DNA of 16,744 bases from Deltaproteobacteria bacterium (GTDB lineage: Bacteria > Desulfobacterota_B > Binatia > Bin18). Location: the NCBI GenBank assembly GCA_012271025.1, contig JAAXHF010000363.1:1-16744 (forward strand). The letters are read 5' to 3'. Shown here one piece after another: positions 7,399-14,389 of this stretch. Position 1 is the stretch's first letter; the number at the start of each line of letters is the position of its first letter. A program made the translations under genes and the position numbers. The notes beneath the pieces are model-generated. The model did not search any database. It saw only the letters and a list, made by a program, of their open reading frames with translations, and was not told the origin of the DNA.

Positions 7399-9984
7399 AT
7401 GGCATACGATTCGACTACGCCCCCTGCCCCGTCCGACTCCGAAGACAGCCGTTCCCTGTTTCGCCTCGAGAACGGCCTGCGGGTGGCCATTCAGGAGGAC
7501 CACTTTGCCCCGGTGGTGGCCATTCAGGTGTGGGTCAAGGCCGGCAGCGCGGACGAGACACCCGACGTGGCCGGGGCCGCCCATGTGCACGAACACATGA
7601 TCTTCAAGGGCACCGAGCGGCGGCCGGTCGGCGCGATCGCGGCCGAGGTCGAATCGTCCGGCGGCAACATCAACGCCTTTACCTCTGCCGACCACACCGT
7701 CTACCATCTCGTCCTGGCCTCGCGCTACTGTCGCACCGGCCTCGATATCCTGGCCGATGCCATGCACAACTCGAGCTTTGATCCGTCCGAGCTGGAAAAA
7801 GAACTCCAGGTCGTCATGGAAGAGTGGAAGCGCGGCGAAGATTCCCCCACCTCGCGCGCGGCAACAGAGCTGTTTCGTCTGGCCTATACCAGCCATCCCT
7901 ACGGCCGCCCGGTGATCGGCTTTCGGGAGACCGTCGAGGCGCTCGACCGCGGGCGCGTCGTCAACTTCTACCAACGCTGGTATCACCCCAACAACATGAC
8001 CCTGGTCGTCGTCGGAGACGTGGACCGTCGGGCCGTCGAGGGCGACGTGCGCGAGCTGTTCGGCCCCTACCCGCTCGGCCCGCTTCCGGCCCGACCACGG
8101 ACGGCCGAGCCACCCCAGCGCCAGCCTCGTCTGTCCGGCCTCGACATGAACGTTGAGGAATCCTACCTGTATCTGGGCTTTCCCATTCCCGAGGCCGACC
8201 ACGCCGATATTTTTGCCCTGGACCTGTTGGGTTTCATCCTGGGCGGAGGCGAGAGTTCGCGGCTGGTCCAGACCGTGCAGGTCGAAAAGGAACTGGTCAA
8301 CTGGATCTCGGCCAGCGCTTACAGCCCGGCCGACCCAGGGCTGTTCATTACCGCCGCCGCCCTGGAACAGGACAAAGTCCAGCCTGCGCTGCAAGACATG
8401 CTGGCCGCGATTGCCGACTGCCGGCACCAGCTGGTCTCGCCCGCCGAACTCGACCGGGCTCGCACGAATTTGGCCAGCGACTTCACCTATCGGCGGGAAA
8501 CCGTCCAGGGCCAGGCTCGCCAGCTGGGCTATTTTCTGAGCGTATTTGACGACCCGGACTACGAAGACCGCTATCTGGCCGGTTTGGCCGCAGTCACCCG
8601 CCAAGATATTCGGCGCGTGGCGCAGCGCTATCTCACGACCGACAGCCTGTCGCTCGTGCTGCTCGGCTCCGAGGCCCAGGCTGGCTTGCCGAGCGCGGCG
8701 GACATTCAGGCTTGGCAGGAAACGCAGCCTGCCCCTACGGTTTCGACTGCCAAGAACGGCCGGGTCTCGTACACCGAGTTGGACAACGGCATTCGCCTGC
8801 TGGTCAAGGAGCATCACAGCGTTCCGGTCGTCTCCCTCCAGGCCTGCATGCTGGGCGGCGTGCTGTTTGAAACCGAGCGCAATGCCGGGATGAACAACCT
8901 CATCGCCGGGCTGCTGACCCGCGGCAGTCAACGCTTCTCACGCCTGGCACTGACCGAGGCCGTTGAATCGCTGGCCGGCAGCCTCAACGGGTTCTCGGGC
9001 CGCAACAGCCTGGGGCTCAGCGGCTCGTTTCTATCCAGCCGGGCGACGACCGGGCTGGAACTTTTTCTCGACACCCTGCTCCAGCCCATTTTCCCGGCCG
9101 ATGAGGTCGAGAAGCGACGCCGCGAAATCCTGCTGGCCCTCAAGAACCGTGAGGACGAATTGGCGCAGATCGCCTTTGACCTGTTCTACGCCACCATCTT
9201 CACCACCCACCCCTACCGCCTGCTGCCGCTGGGCCGGGTGGAGAGCGTACAAGCTTTGCGCCAGGAGCAACTGTCTGCCTATTACCGCGCCGCCCTGAAC
9301 CCCCGCCAGCTGGTGGTCAGTGCGGTCGGCGACGTGGATAGCGACGAACTCATCGCCCGCCTGCGGGCCAGCCTCGAAGGCATACCCAGCGTTTCAGACC
9401 AGCTGGCCCTCCCCCCGCCCGAGCCACGCCCGACAGACACACGGCACCAGACCAAGACGGTCGACAAACAACAGGCGCATATCGTCCTCGGCTATCAGGG
9501 TGTGGCCCTGGACAACCCGGATCGCTATGTCCTCAAAATCATCGACGCGCTGCTGTCCAGACAGGGCGGCCGCTTGTTCTACGAGCTGCGTGAGAAGCGC
9601 GCCCTGGCCTACTCCGTGACCGCTTTCAGTGTCGAGGGGCTGGCCCCGGGCGCGTTCGGGATCTATGTCGGCACCGACCCCAACAAGGTCGACGAAGCCG
9701 TCGACGCGGCACGCCACGAACTGAGACGGCTGTGCCAGCGGCCGGTTGACCCAGCCGAACTCGAACAGGCCAAGAAATATCTGACCGGCAGCTATGAAAT
9801 CTCCCTTCAGTCCAACGGCTCCCAGGCCGAAGAAATGGCGTTCAACGAACTCTACGGGCTGGGCTATGACAACGGGCGGCGGTATCTCAGAGCGCTGGGC
9901 GCGGTGACCGAGGAAGACATACGGCGGGTGGCCCAGACCTATTTCGACGAGAACACGGAGACCCTGGTCGTGGTGGGCAAATAA
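7399..9984 (+). CDS. Fused two-domain M16 family zinc metallopeptidase
   Basis: Predicted zinc peptidase of the pitrilysin/M16 clan; substrates are probably peptides or small unfolded proteins. The product is 861 residues and contains two complete M16 halves in one chain. The N-terminal half (about 20-430) is the catalytic one: H62-x-x-E65-H66 is the inverted zinc motif, followed by MIFKGTERRPVGAIA, and the third ligand is in MEEW (E141 or E142, about 76 residues on). The C-terminal half (about 455-861) lacks HxxEH but keeps GGRLFYELREKRALAYSV at about 723-740, the substrate-contact motif of the non-catalytic half. Many bacteria encode the halves as two genes. No signal peptide is seen, suggesting a cytoplasmic location. 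The ATG with AGGA just upstream is preferred over an in-frame TTG at 7363. prmA follows after 20 nt. Confidence 0.93.
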   Translation: MAYDSTTPPAPSDSEDSRSLFRLENGLRVAIQEDHFAPVVAIQVWVKAGSADETPDVAGAAHVHEHMIFKGTERRPVGAIAAEVESSGGNINAFTSADHTVYHLVLASRYCRTGLDILADAMHNSSFDPSELEKELQVVMEEWKRGEDSPTSRAATELFRLAYTSHPYGRPVIGFRETVEALDRGRVVNFYQRWYHPNNMTLVVVGDVDRRAVEGDVRELFGPYPLGPLPARPRTAEPPQRQPRLSGLDMNVEESYLYLGFPIPEADHADIFALDLLGFILGGGESSRLVQTVQVEKELVNWISASAYSPADPGLFITAAALEQDKVQPALQDMLAAIADCRHQLVSPAELDRARTNLASDFTYRRETVQGQARQLGYFLSVFDDPDYEDRYLAGLAAVTRQDIRRVAQRYLTTDSLSLVLLGSEAQAGLPSAADIQAWQETQPAPTVSTAKNGRVSYTELDNGIRLLVKEHHSVPVVSLQACMLGGVLFETERNAGMNNLIAGLLTRGSQRFSRLALTEAVESLAGSLNGFSGRNSLGLSGSFLSSRATTGLELFLDTLLQPIFPADEVEKRRREILLALKNREDELAQIAFDLFYATIFTTHPYRLLPLGRVESVQALRQEQLSAYYRAALNPRQLVVSAVGDVDSDELIARLRASLEGIPSVSDQLALPPPEPRPTDTRHQTKTVDKQQAHIVLGYQGVALDNPDRYVLKIIDALLSRQGGRLFYELREKRALAYSVTAFSVEGLAPGAFGIYVGTDPNKVDEAVDAARHELRRLCQRPVDPAELEQAKKYLTGSYEISLQSNGSQAEEMAFNELYGLGYDNGRRYLRALGAVTEEDIRRVAQTYFDENTETLVVVGK

Positions 9985-10004
9985 GGCCGGGACGGAGAAA
10001 CGGC

Positions 10005-10901
10005 GTGGAGCGCTGGCTGTGCGTGTCGGTCACGGTTCCGCACGAGGCAGTCGATGCGGTGTCAAACTTTCTGGCGGAACGCGGATCACTCGGAGTGATA
10101 GAGGGCGAGCATGACCCGGCCGCCCCTCAGCCTCCGACAACGACTGTCCGGGCCTTCTTCGCAGCCGACAGCCCAGGCCCAGCCCTGCGTTCGGGCCTGA
10201 GACGATACCTGGGCCAGCTCGCACAGCTATTTCCCCAGCTCGACCTCTCCCACCCGGTACAGCTGAGCACGCTTGGCAGTCGGGCCTGGCAGGACCGGTG
10301 GCGCGAACACTTTCAACCGCTTGAGGTCGGCTCACGTTTTGTGGTGCTACCGCCCTGGGAGACAGCCCCGGCTCAGACCCGGCGCGACTGTCTGGTCATC
10401 AACCCCAGCATGGCTTTTGGCACCGGTCACCACGCCACGACGCGGAGCTGTCTGGAGGCGGTTGAAGCGCTGTGTCTGGCCCACGGCGCACCGAACCGGG
10501 CGCTCGACCTCGGGACCGGCTCGGGGATTCTCAGTATTGCGCTGGCCCGCCTCGGCTGCCCCGATATCTGGGCTCTGGACACCGACCCGGTCGCCTTGGA
10601 CGAGGCGCGCAAGAATATCGCCGCCAACCATATTACCTCGGGTGTCCGACTGAGCGCACGGCCGCTCGAATCGCTGTCGCTGACATTTCCACTCATTGTC
10701 GCCAACCTGTTTGCCCATACGCTCATTGAGCTGGCCACCCCCCTGACCCGAGCCGCGGCGCCGGGTGGCCACCTCATCCTGTCGGGGATTCAGACCCAGC
10801 AGGCCGCCGACGTGGAGGCCGCCTTCCCGGCTCCGGTGTGGCGTGAGCAGTCCCGTCTTGTGGCTGACGAATGGGTCAGCCTGGTCCGCCAACGCACCTA
10901 G
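10005..10901 (+). CDS. prmA: Ribosomal protein L11 methyltransferase
   Basis: SAM-dependent enzyme that methylates ribosomal protein L11 in the cytoplasm. The product is 298 residues, the usual length. The N-terminal substrate-recognition domain is at about 1-100, ending in WQDRWREHFQPL, a pattern conserved in PrmA. NPSMAFGTGHHATT at 133-146 is the family signature. The SAM-binding motif I is LDLGTGSGIL at 167-176 (the common GCG is GTG here). D192 and D194 end the next strand. The NPPY-like position is replaced by VANLF (232-236), as is normal for PrmA. It starts with GTG, with GGAG 7 nt upstream. It lies 20 nt after the M16 peptidase and 13 nt before rsmE, a common pairing of two translation-apparatus methyltransferases. 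Confidence 0.94.
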   Translation: MERWLCVSVTVPHEAVDAVSNFLAERGSLGVIEGEHDPAAPQPPTTTVRAFFAADSPGPALRSGLRRYLGQLAQLFPQLDLSHPVQLSTLGSRAWQDRWREHFQPLEVGSRFVVLPPWETAPAQTRRDCLVINPSMAFGTGHHATTRSCLEAVEALCLAHGAPNRALDLGTGSGILSIALARLGCPDIWALDTDPVALDEARKNIAANHITSGVRLSARPLESLSLTFPLIVANLFAHTLIELATPLTRAAAPGGHLILSGIQTQQAADVEAAFPAPVWREQSRLVADEWVSLVRQRT

Positions 10902-10914
10902 CAGTCTTCGGACG

Positions 10915-11640
10915 ATGAAACGGTTCTTCGTTCACTCCTCCGCCGTGCACACCTCCCAGGCCGTTCTGACCGGCCCGGAATATCACCATCTGCGCCACGT
11001 CGTGCGCCTCCGGGCCGGCGACCAACTGGCCCTGCGCGATGAGCGGGGTATCGAATATCACGGCACGCTCAGCCACTTCTCTGCCCAGACGGCCACCATT
11101 GCCATTCGATCTGTGGCTGCTGTGTCGTTCCCCTCTTTCGCTCTCACTCTGGCGCTGGGCCTGCTCAAGGGCGCCAAGCTGGACCTGGTGATTGAGAAAG
11201 TCACCGAACTCGGCCTGCACACCATCGTGCCTTTTTTTTCCGCCAATACGGTTGTCAGCCTGCCCCAGGATCGCCAGGCGCAGCGGCTGGCCCGCTGGCG
11301 ACGTATCGCCCAGAGCGCGGCAAAGCAGTCCGGCAGCCGCCTGCCCCATATCACGCCACCCCACTCTTTCGCCCAACTCCTCGGTGCCGCGCCCGGCTCA
11401 GAAACCAGGCTGCTGTTCTCCGAGCATGAGCGGACGCTCAGCCTCAGAGCCTTTGCCGACACCCACCGAACGCTGTCCAGCCTGTGGATTGTGATCGGTC
11501 CCGAGGGCGGTTTCACTCCACAAGAAGTCGCCCAAGCCCAAGCCTCAGGCTTTACGTCCGTCAGCCTCGGTCCGTCCATCCTGCGCGCCGAGACAGCCAG
11601 CATTGCCGCCGTCAGCCTGTGTCAGTATGTGTGGCGATAG
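10915..11640 (+). CDS. rsmE: 16S rRNA (uracil-1498-N3)-methyltransferase
   Basis: SPOUT-class enzyme that N3-methylates U1498 (E. coli numbering) of 16S rRNA in the decoding region. The product is 241 residues. The N-terminal PUA-like domain (about 1-70) begins MKRFFVHSS and contains EYHHLRHVVRLRAGDQL. The C-terminal trefoil-knot domain shows LALGLLKGAKLDLVIEKVTE and LG, then RWRRIAQSAAKQSGSR. The SAM-binding knot is IGPEGGFTPQE (194-204) and SLGPSILRAETA (217-228). The ATG at 10915 gives the normal family N-terminus; the same frame is open further upstream inside prmA, but that extension is not family-like. No strong Shine-Dalgarno is present, and the 13-nt distance from prmA suggests coupled translation. 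Confidence 0.94.
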   Translation: MKRFFVHSSAVHTSQAVLTGPEYHHLRHVVRLRAGDQLALRDERGIEYHGTLSHFSAQTATIAIRSVAAVSFPSFALTLALGLLKGAKLDLVIEKVTELGLHTIVPFFSANTVVSLPQDRQAQRLARWRRIAQSAAKQSGSRLPHITPPHSFAQLLGAAPGSETRLLFSEHERTLSLRAFADTHRTLSSLWIVIGPEGGFTPQEVAQAQASGFTSVSLGPSILRAETASIAAVSLCQYVWR

Positions 11641-11729
11641 TCCCCCTGACTCGGCACGCGGCGCCCCCTTGCCTTTGCCGGGCCGAATGCCTAGGCTGCC
11701 AGCCTATCACTGCACTGGAGCACTGCCGT

Positions 11730-12692
11730 ATGGGACGCTTTGCCTTTATCATGGACCCCATCCAAGACGTTCTGATCGACAAAGACACGACCTTTGTCTT
11801 TATGCTCGAAGCCCAGCGTCGCGGTCACGAGTTGGCCTATATCGAAATGGGCGATCTTTTCATTGAGCGGACTCGGCCCATGGCCCGCACCCGGCGGATC
11901 GAACTGCGACGTGAAGCGGGCCGACACTTCACCTTTCTCGGCCAGGCGGTTGAGCCCCTGGGCGGTTTTGACGCGGTCTTCATGCGCAAAGACCCGCCGT
12001 TTGATATTGCCTATCTGCACGCCACCCAGCTGCTCGACCTGGCCCAAGCTGAGGGCGCGGTCGTGCTCAACAATCCCGGCGGCCTGCGCGCCGCCAACGA
12101 AAAACTCTTTGCTCTCAACTTCTCCGCCGTCATTCCTCCGACCCTGGTGTCTCAGGACGCCGAGCGTCTCAAAGCCTTTCTCGAAGAACTCGGCGGAGAG
12201 ATGATTATCAAGCCCGTTGACGGCCACGGCGGGGCGGGCATTTTCTATGTGCAGCGGGAGGACCGCAACCTGAACTCGATCCTGGAAACGGCGACCAGAC
12301 AGGGACGCGAGCCGATCATCGCCCAGCAATACCTGCCGGCCGTGCGGCAGGGCGATAAGCGTCTCATCGTGCTGAACGGTGAGCCCTTAGGCTGCACCCT
12401 GCGGGTTCCGCGCGCCGACGAACACCGGGGCAACATCCATGTCGGCGGCACCTGTGTCAAGGCTGATGTCACTCCGCGCGACCGCGAGATCTGCGCCCTC
12501 GTCGGGCCGCGCCTGCGCCGTGAAGGGCTGTATTTTGTCGGCCTCGACATCATTGGCGAGTATCTGACCGAGGTCAATGTGACCAGCCCGACCGGCGTGC
12601 AGGAGATCGACCGGCTCGACCACGTCTGCCTCGAAGCCAAGGTCATTGACTTTGCCGAGCAGCAAGTTGAAGAGCGCCAGCGACAAGCCTGA
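11730..12692 (+). CDS. gshB: Glutathione synthetase (ATP-grasp)
   Basis: Cytoplasmic ligase joining gamma-glutamylcysteine and glycine with ATP, the second step of glutathione synthesis. The product is 320 residues, close to the usual 315. The N-terminal domain starts with GRFAFIMDPI and contains FDAVFMRKDPPFDIAYLHAT. The ATP-grasp region shows MIIKPVDGHGGAGIFYV at about 158-174 (K161 for ATP), then PAVRQGDKRLIVLNGEPLG. The metal and substrate site is VGLDIIGEYLTEVNVTSPTG (D273, E281, N283). The start is the ATG with GGAG 9 nt upstream; an open frame continues 246 nt further into rsmE but is not family-like. No gshA is visible. The 89-nt gap after rsmE has no terminator, so it may belong to the same transcript. 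Confidence 0.95.
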   Translation: MGRFAFIMDPIQDVLIDKDTTFVFMLEAQRRGHELAYIEMGDLFIERTRPMARTRRIELRREAGRHFTFLGQAVEPLGGFDAVFMRKDPPFDIAYLHATQLLDLAQAEGAVVLNNPGGLRAANEKLFALNFSAVIPPTLVSQDAERLKAFLEELGGEMIIKPVDGHGGAGIFYVQREDRNLNSILETATRQGREPIIAQQYLPAVRQGDKRLIVLNGEPLGCTLRVPRADEHRGNIHVGGTCVKADVTPRDREICALVGPRLRREGLYFVGLDIIGEYLTEVNVTSPTGVQEIDRLDHVCLEAKVIDFAEQQVEERQRQA

Positions 12693-12699
12693 GGTGGTC

Positions 12700-12728
12700 T
12701 TGACTCGGTCGGGCGCATTCAGTACAAA
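12700..12728 (+). promoter_or_regulatory. Sigma70-like promoter for tRNA-Phe
   Basis: TTGACT at 12700-12705 (5 of 6), a 17-nt spacer, and TACAAA at 12723-12728 (4 of 6). Transcription would begin roughly 45 nt upstream of the tRNA 5' end, reasonable for a tRNA leader. It begins 7 nt after the gshB stop. Confidence 0.55.
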
Positions 12729-12781
12729 ACCGAAACGCGCCAAGACACCCCGTGTCTCACGCGGCCGACCAGTCCGCACAT

Positions 12782-12854
<73 letters not shown>

Positions 12855-13000
12855 CACCACTTCTCCTCTCAAAAATTGATCTTTCTGAACGCTCTCAGGT
12901 ACTGATTGCAGTCTGTCTCAAGTCGTACGACACCTGCCCAGCCTTCGTGCAGGCGCGCTTCCAGGCTCAACGCTACGGCTCTGGGAACCTTTACTATACC

Positions 13001-13006
13001 TTGACA
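13001..13006 (+). promoter_or_regulatory. Consensus -35 box overlapping the inverted repeat
   Basis: TTGACA is a perfect -35 hexamer about 43 nt before the first ORF of the accessory cassette. No good -10 lies at 16-18 nt; TTTAAT at 13027-13032 matches five of six but at a 20-nt spacing. The box touches the left arm of the inverted repeat, so a protein bound there would block it. The assignment is tentative. Confidence 0.35.
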
Positions 13007-13054
13007 TCCATATGGTCCTTATTCACTTTAATGGACCTATAAGACCATATGGAT
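13006..13054. promoter_or_regulatory. Inverted repeat, probable operator of the accessory cassette
   Basis: ATCCATATGGTCCTTAT (13006-13022) and ATAAGACCATATGGAT (13039-13054) are reverse complements apart from one unpaired G, separated by 16 nt. Each arm contains the self-palindrome CCATATGG (13008-13015 and 13045-13052), so the site also reads as two copies of one operator. ATGGACC at 13031-13037 repeats part of an arm. The right arm covers the ATG at 13049, and the left arm abuts a -35 box. Such placement fits an autoregulatory operator of the kind seen upstream of toxin-antitoxin genes; an mRNA hairpin masking the start is another reading. Confidence 0.7.
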
Positions 13055-13384
13055 AGACTGGAAGTACGAGTGGACTTTCTTATGAAAGAACCTTTCGGGG
13101 CAGAAGCTGCGCGAGAGCTGTGCCGCATTCCCGGTATTTTCGAGCTTGGCCGTATCTACAGACGCGAGCAGATCAGCACCACGCTCCAATCAAGCTTCGT
13201 GGAACGTGGAGGAAACGAGCACACCTCGAAACATGCCGTCGCCACCGTCCTCAAAAAATGGTTGCGCCAAGACAGCAGTCCCTTTGAAAAGGTGTGTGAC
13301 AAACATGGTCGAGAGATGCGTGGCCGGTACCGATTTATCGGTTACGACGACCAGCAGAGAGCGATATCACCGAGGATTCACTGA
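13049..13384 (+). CDS. N-terminal fragment of a frameshifted GIY-YIG protein (unknown domain)
   Basis: A 111-residue ORF with no recognised family on its own. It is charged and mostly helical in appearance, and includes ELCRIPGIFELGRIYRREQI at about 24-43 and TSKHAVATVLKKWLRQDSS at about 59-77. It could be a small helical or winged-helix DNA-binding region, but no classical motif is clear. The stretch GRYRFIGYDD at about 91-100 looks like a domain end, after which the -1 frame continues into the GIY-YIG part while this frame stops at 13384. The start is uncertain: the ATG at 13049 lies in the operator arm and lacks a Shine-Dalgarno. GTG at 13070, preceded by GGAAG, and ATG at 13082 are alternatives. 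Its G+C of about 53-55% is lower than that of the flanking core genes. Confidence 0.55.
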   Translation: MDRLEVRVDFLMKEPFGAEAARELCRIPGIFELGRIYRREQISTTLQSSFVERGGNEHTSKHAVATVLKKWLRQDSSPFEKVCDKHGREMRGRYRFIGYDDQQRAISPRIH

Positions 13385-13863
13385 AACCCGAACGTGAATA
13401 TGGAGACGGACCACACGAAGTCTACGCCTGGTGTCTTCCACGGTATCGGAAAGGATATGGTGATCGTTGTCCGATAAAAATTGGTCGTGCGGGACCAGAC
13501 GGGTTCAGGCGGAGACTGCGAGACTTTTGGGAGAATCTCCCCGAAAGACCGAGCTATCTGGTACGGATTGGTTGTCAGGACGAAGCGGAAGCGAGAAGGC
13601 GCGAGACTCTTTTACACGCCTGGTTTCAGACCCGCGGACAACGGATAGATGATGTGCCGGGTCATGAATGGTTCCTGACCACTCCGAGTGAAATTGAGGA
13701 TGCAATTCGTGCCATCATCGAACCAGCGATGGGCACGAACACGCCAGGAGTCGAGGCTGAGATAGCCGATATATTCGAAGACATCCCTGTCGAAGACTGG
13801 GAAAGCCTGCCTAAAGACCTGACAGACAGACTCGACCATTATCTGTACGGCGATGAATCATGA
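13300..13863 (+). pseudogene. GIY-YIG (T5orf172/MUG113-like) fragment with antitoxin-like tail
   Basis: This frame is open from 13300 (just after a stop) to TGA 13861-13863 but has no ATG, GTG or TTG before the domain, so it is read as the second part of the gene beginning near 13049, split by a -1 frame change between 13300 and 13384. GIY-YIG-type landmarks are EYGDGPHEVYAWCLPRYR (first strand near 13420-13434), IKIGRAG (second strand, 13474-13494), an Arg-rich RRRLRDFW helix, LPERPSYLVRIG, a REETLLHAWF-like helix with the actual text RRRETLLHAWF, and GHEWFLTT, where E at 13666 is the likely catalytic-site glutamate. A tail of about 45 residues follows, with IPVEDWESLPKDLTDRLDHY, resembling VapB-type antitoxin ends. 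GTG at 13654 or ATG at 13729 could start the tail alone. The stop overlaps the PIN gene by ATGA. Confidence 0.6.
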
Positions 13864-14282
13864 AGACCGTATTCGTCGACACCGTTTACTGGATTGCCAT
13901 AGTCCGGCCGAATGACCAGTGGAAAGATGCCGCAACAAAGGCGCGTGACGAATTGGGGCGGGTGCGTCTCGTTACCACGGATGAAGTGCTGACGGAATTC
14001 CTCGCGGCGCTTTCTAAGGGACGAGCGCGTCTGCGACTCGGGGCGGCAAAAACAGTGCGGGCAATCCTGTCGAATCCGAACGTCCGAGTTATTCCGCAGT
14101 CCCGAGAGTCCTTTCGTAAAGGACTGGAGCGTTACGAGGCACGGAGTGACAAGGGATACAGCCTGCAAGACTATATTTCCATGAATACCATGGAATCTCA
14201 CTCCATCACGGAAATCCTGACGAATGATCGTCACTTCGAGCAGGAAGGGTTTAGTGTCCTCATGAAAGGCAACGGTTCGTAA
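13860..14282 (+). CDS. PIN-domain (VapC-like) ribonuclease
   Basis: Predicted Mg2+-dependent endoribonuclease of the PIN fold, most likely the toxin of a toxin-antitoxin pair. The product is 140 residues, a typical VapC length. The first motif is FVDTVYWIA with D7. The second is TTDEVLTEFLAAL with E42 and E46. The C-terminal motif is YSLQDYISMNTM with D104, then ITEILTNDRHFEQEGFSVL with N122 and D123. The acidic quartet expected for metal binding is therefore intact, so the enzyme should be active if made. Its ATG overlaps the TGA of the upstream GIY-YIG/antitoxin-like ORF (ATGA, 13860-13863), the translational coupling usual in TA operons. G+C is lower than in core genes (52% in one counted row). 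No terminator is visible in the 107 nt before the convergent amidohydrolase gene. Confidence 0.85.
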   Translation: MKTVFVDTVYWIAIVRPNDQWKDAATKARDELGRVRLVTTDEVLTEFLAALSKGRARLRLGAAKTVRAILSNPNVRVIPQSRESFRKGLERYEARSDKGYSLQDYISMNTMESHSITEILTNDRHFEQEGFSVLMKGNGS

Positions 14283-14389
14283 TCCCGTATCTCCACCCGT
14301 GCCAGCTTATGAGTCGGTTCCCCATCGACCTGACGCAAGGATGGCTCTCAAGGTCTGGTCGAAAGCGAGGTGTCTTAACCCTTTGCCGT

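Noticed and set aside
11692..11706. Hairpin TAGGCT-GCC-AGCCTA between rsmE and gshB
   Set aside because: Six-bp stem with no following T-tract, so not a convincing terminator; no protein-binding site pattern either.
13467..13652. 61-codon ORF within the GIY-YIG region
   Set aside because: Out of frame with the GIY-YIG motifs, which are better supported in the frame running to 13863.
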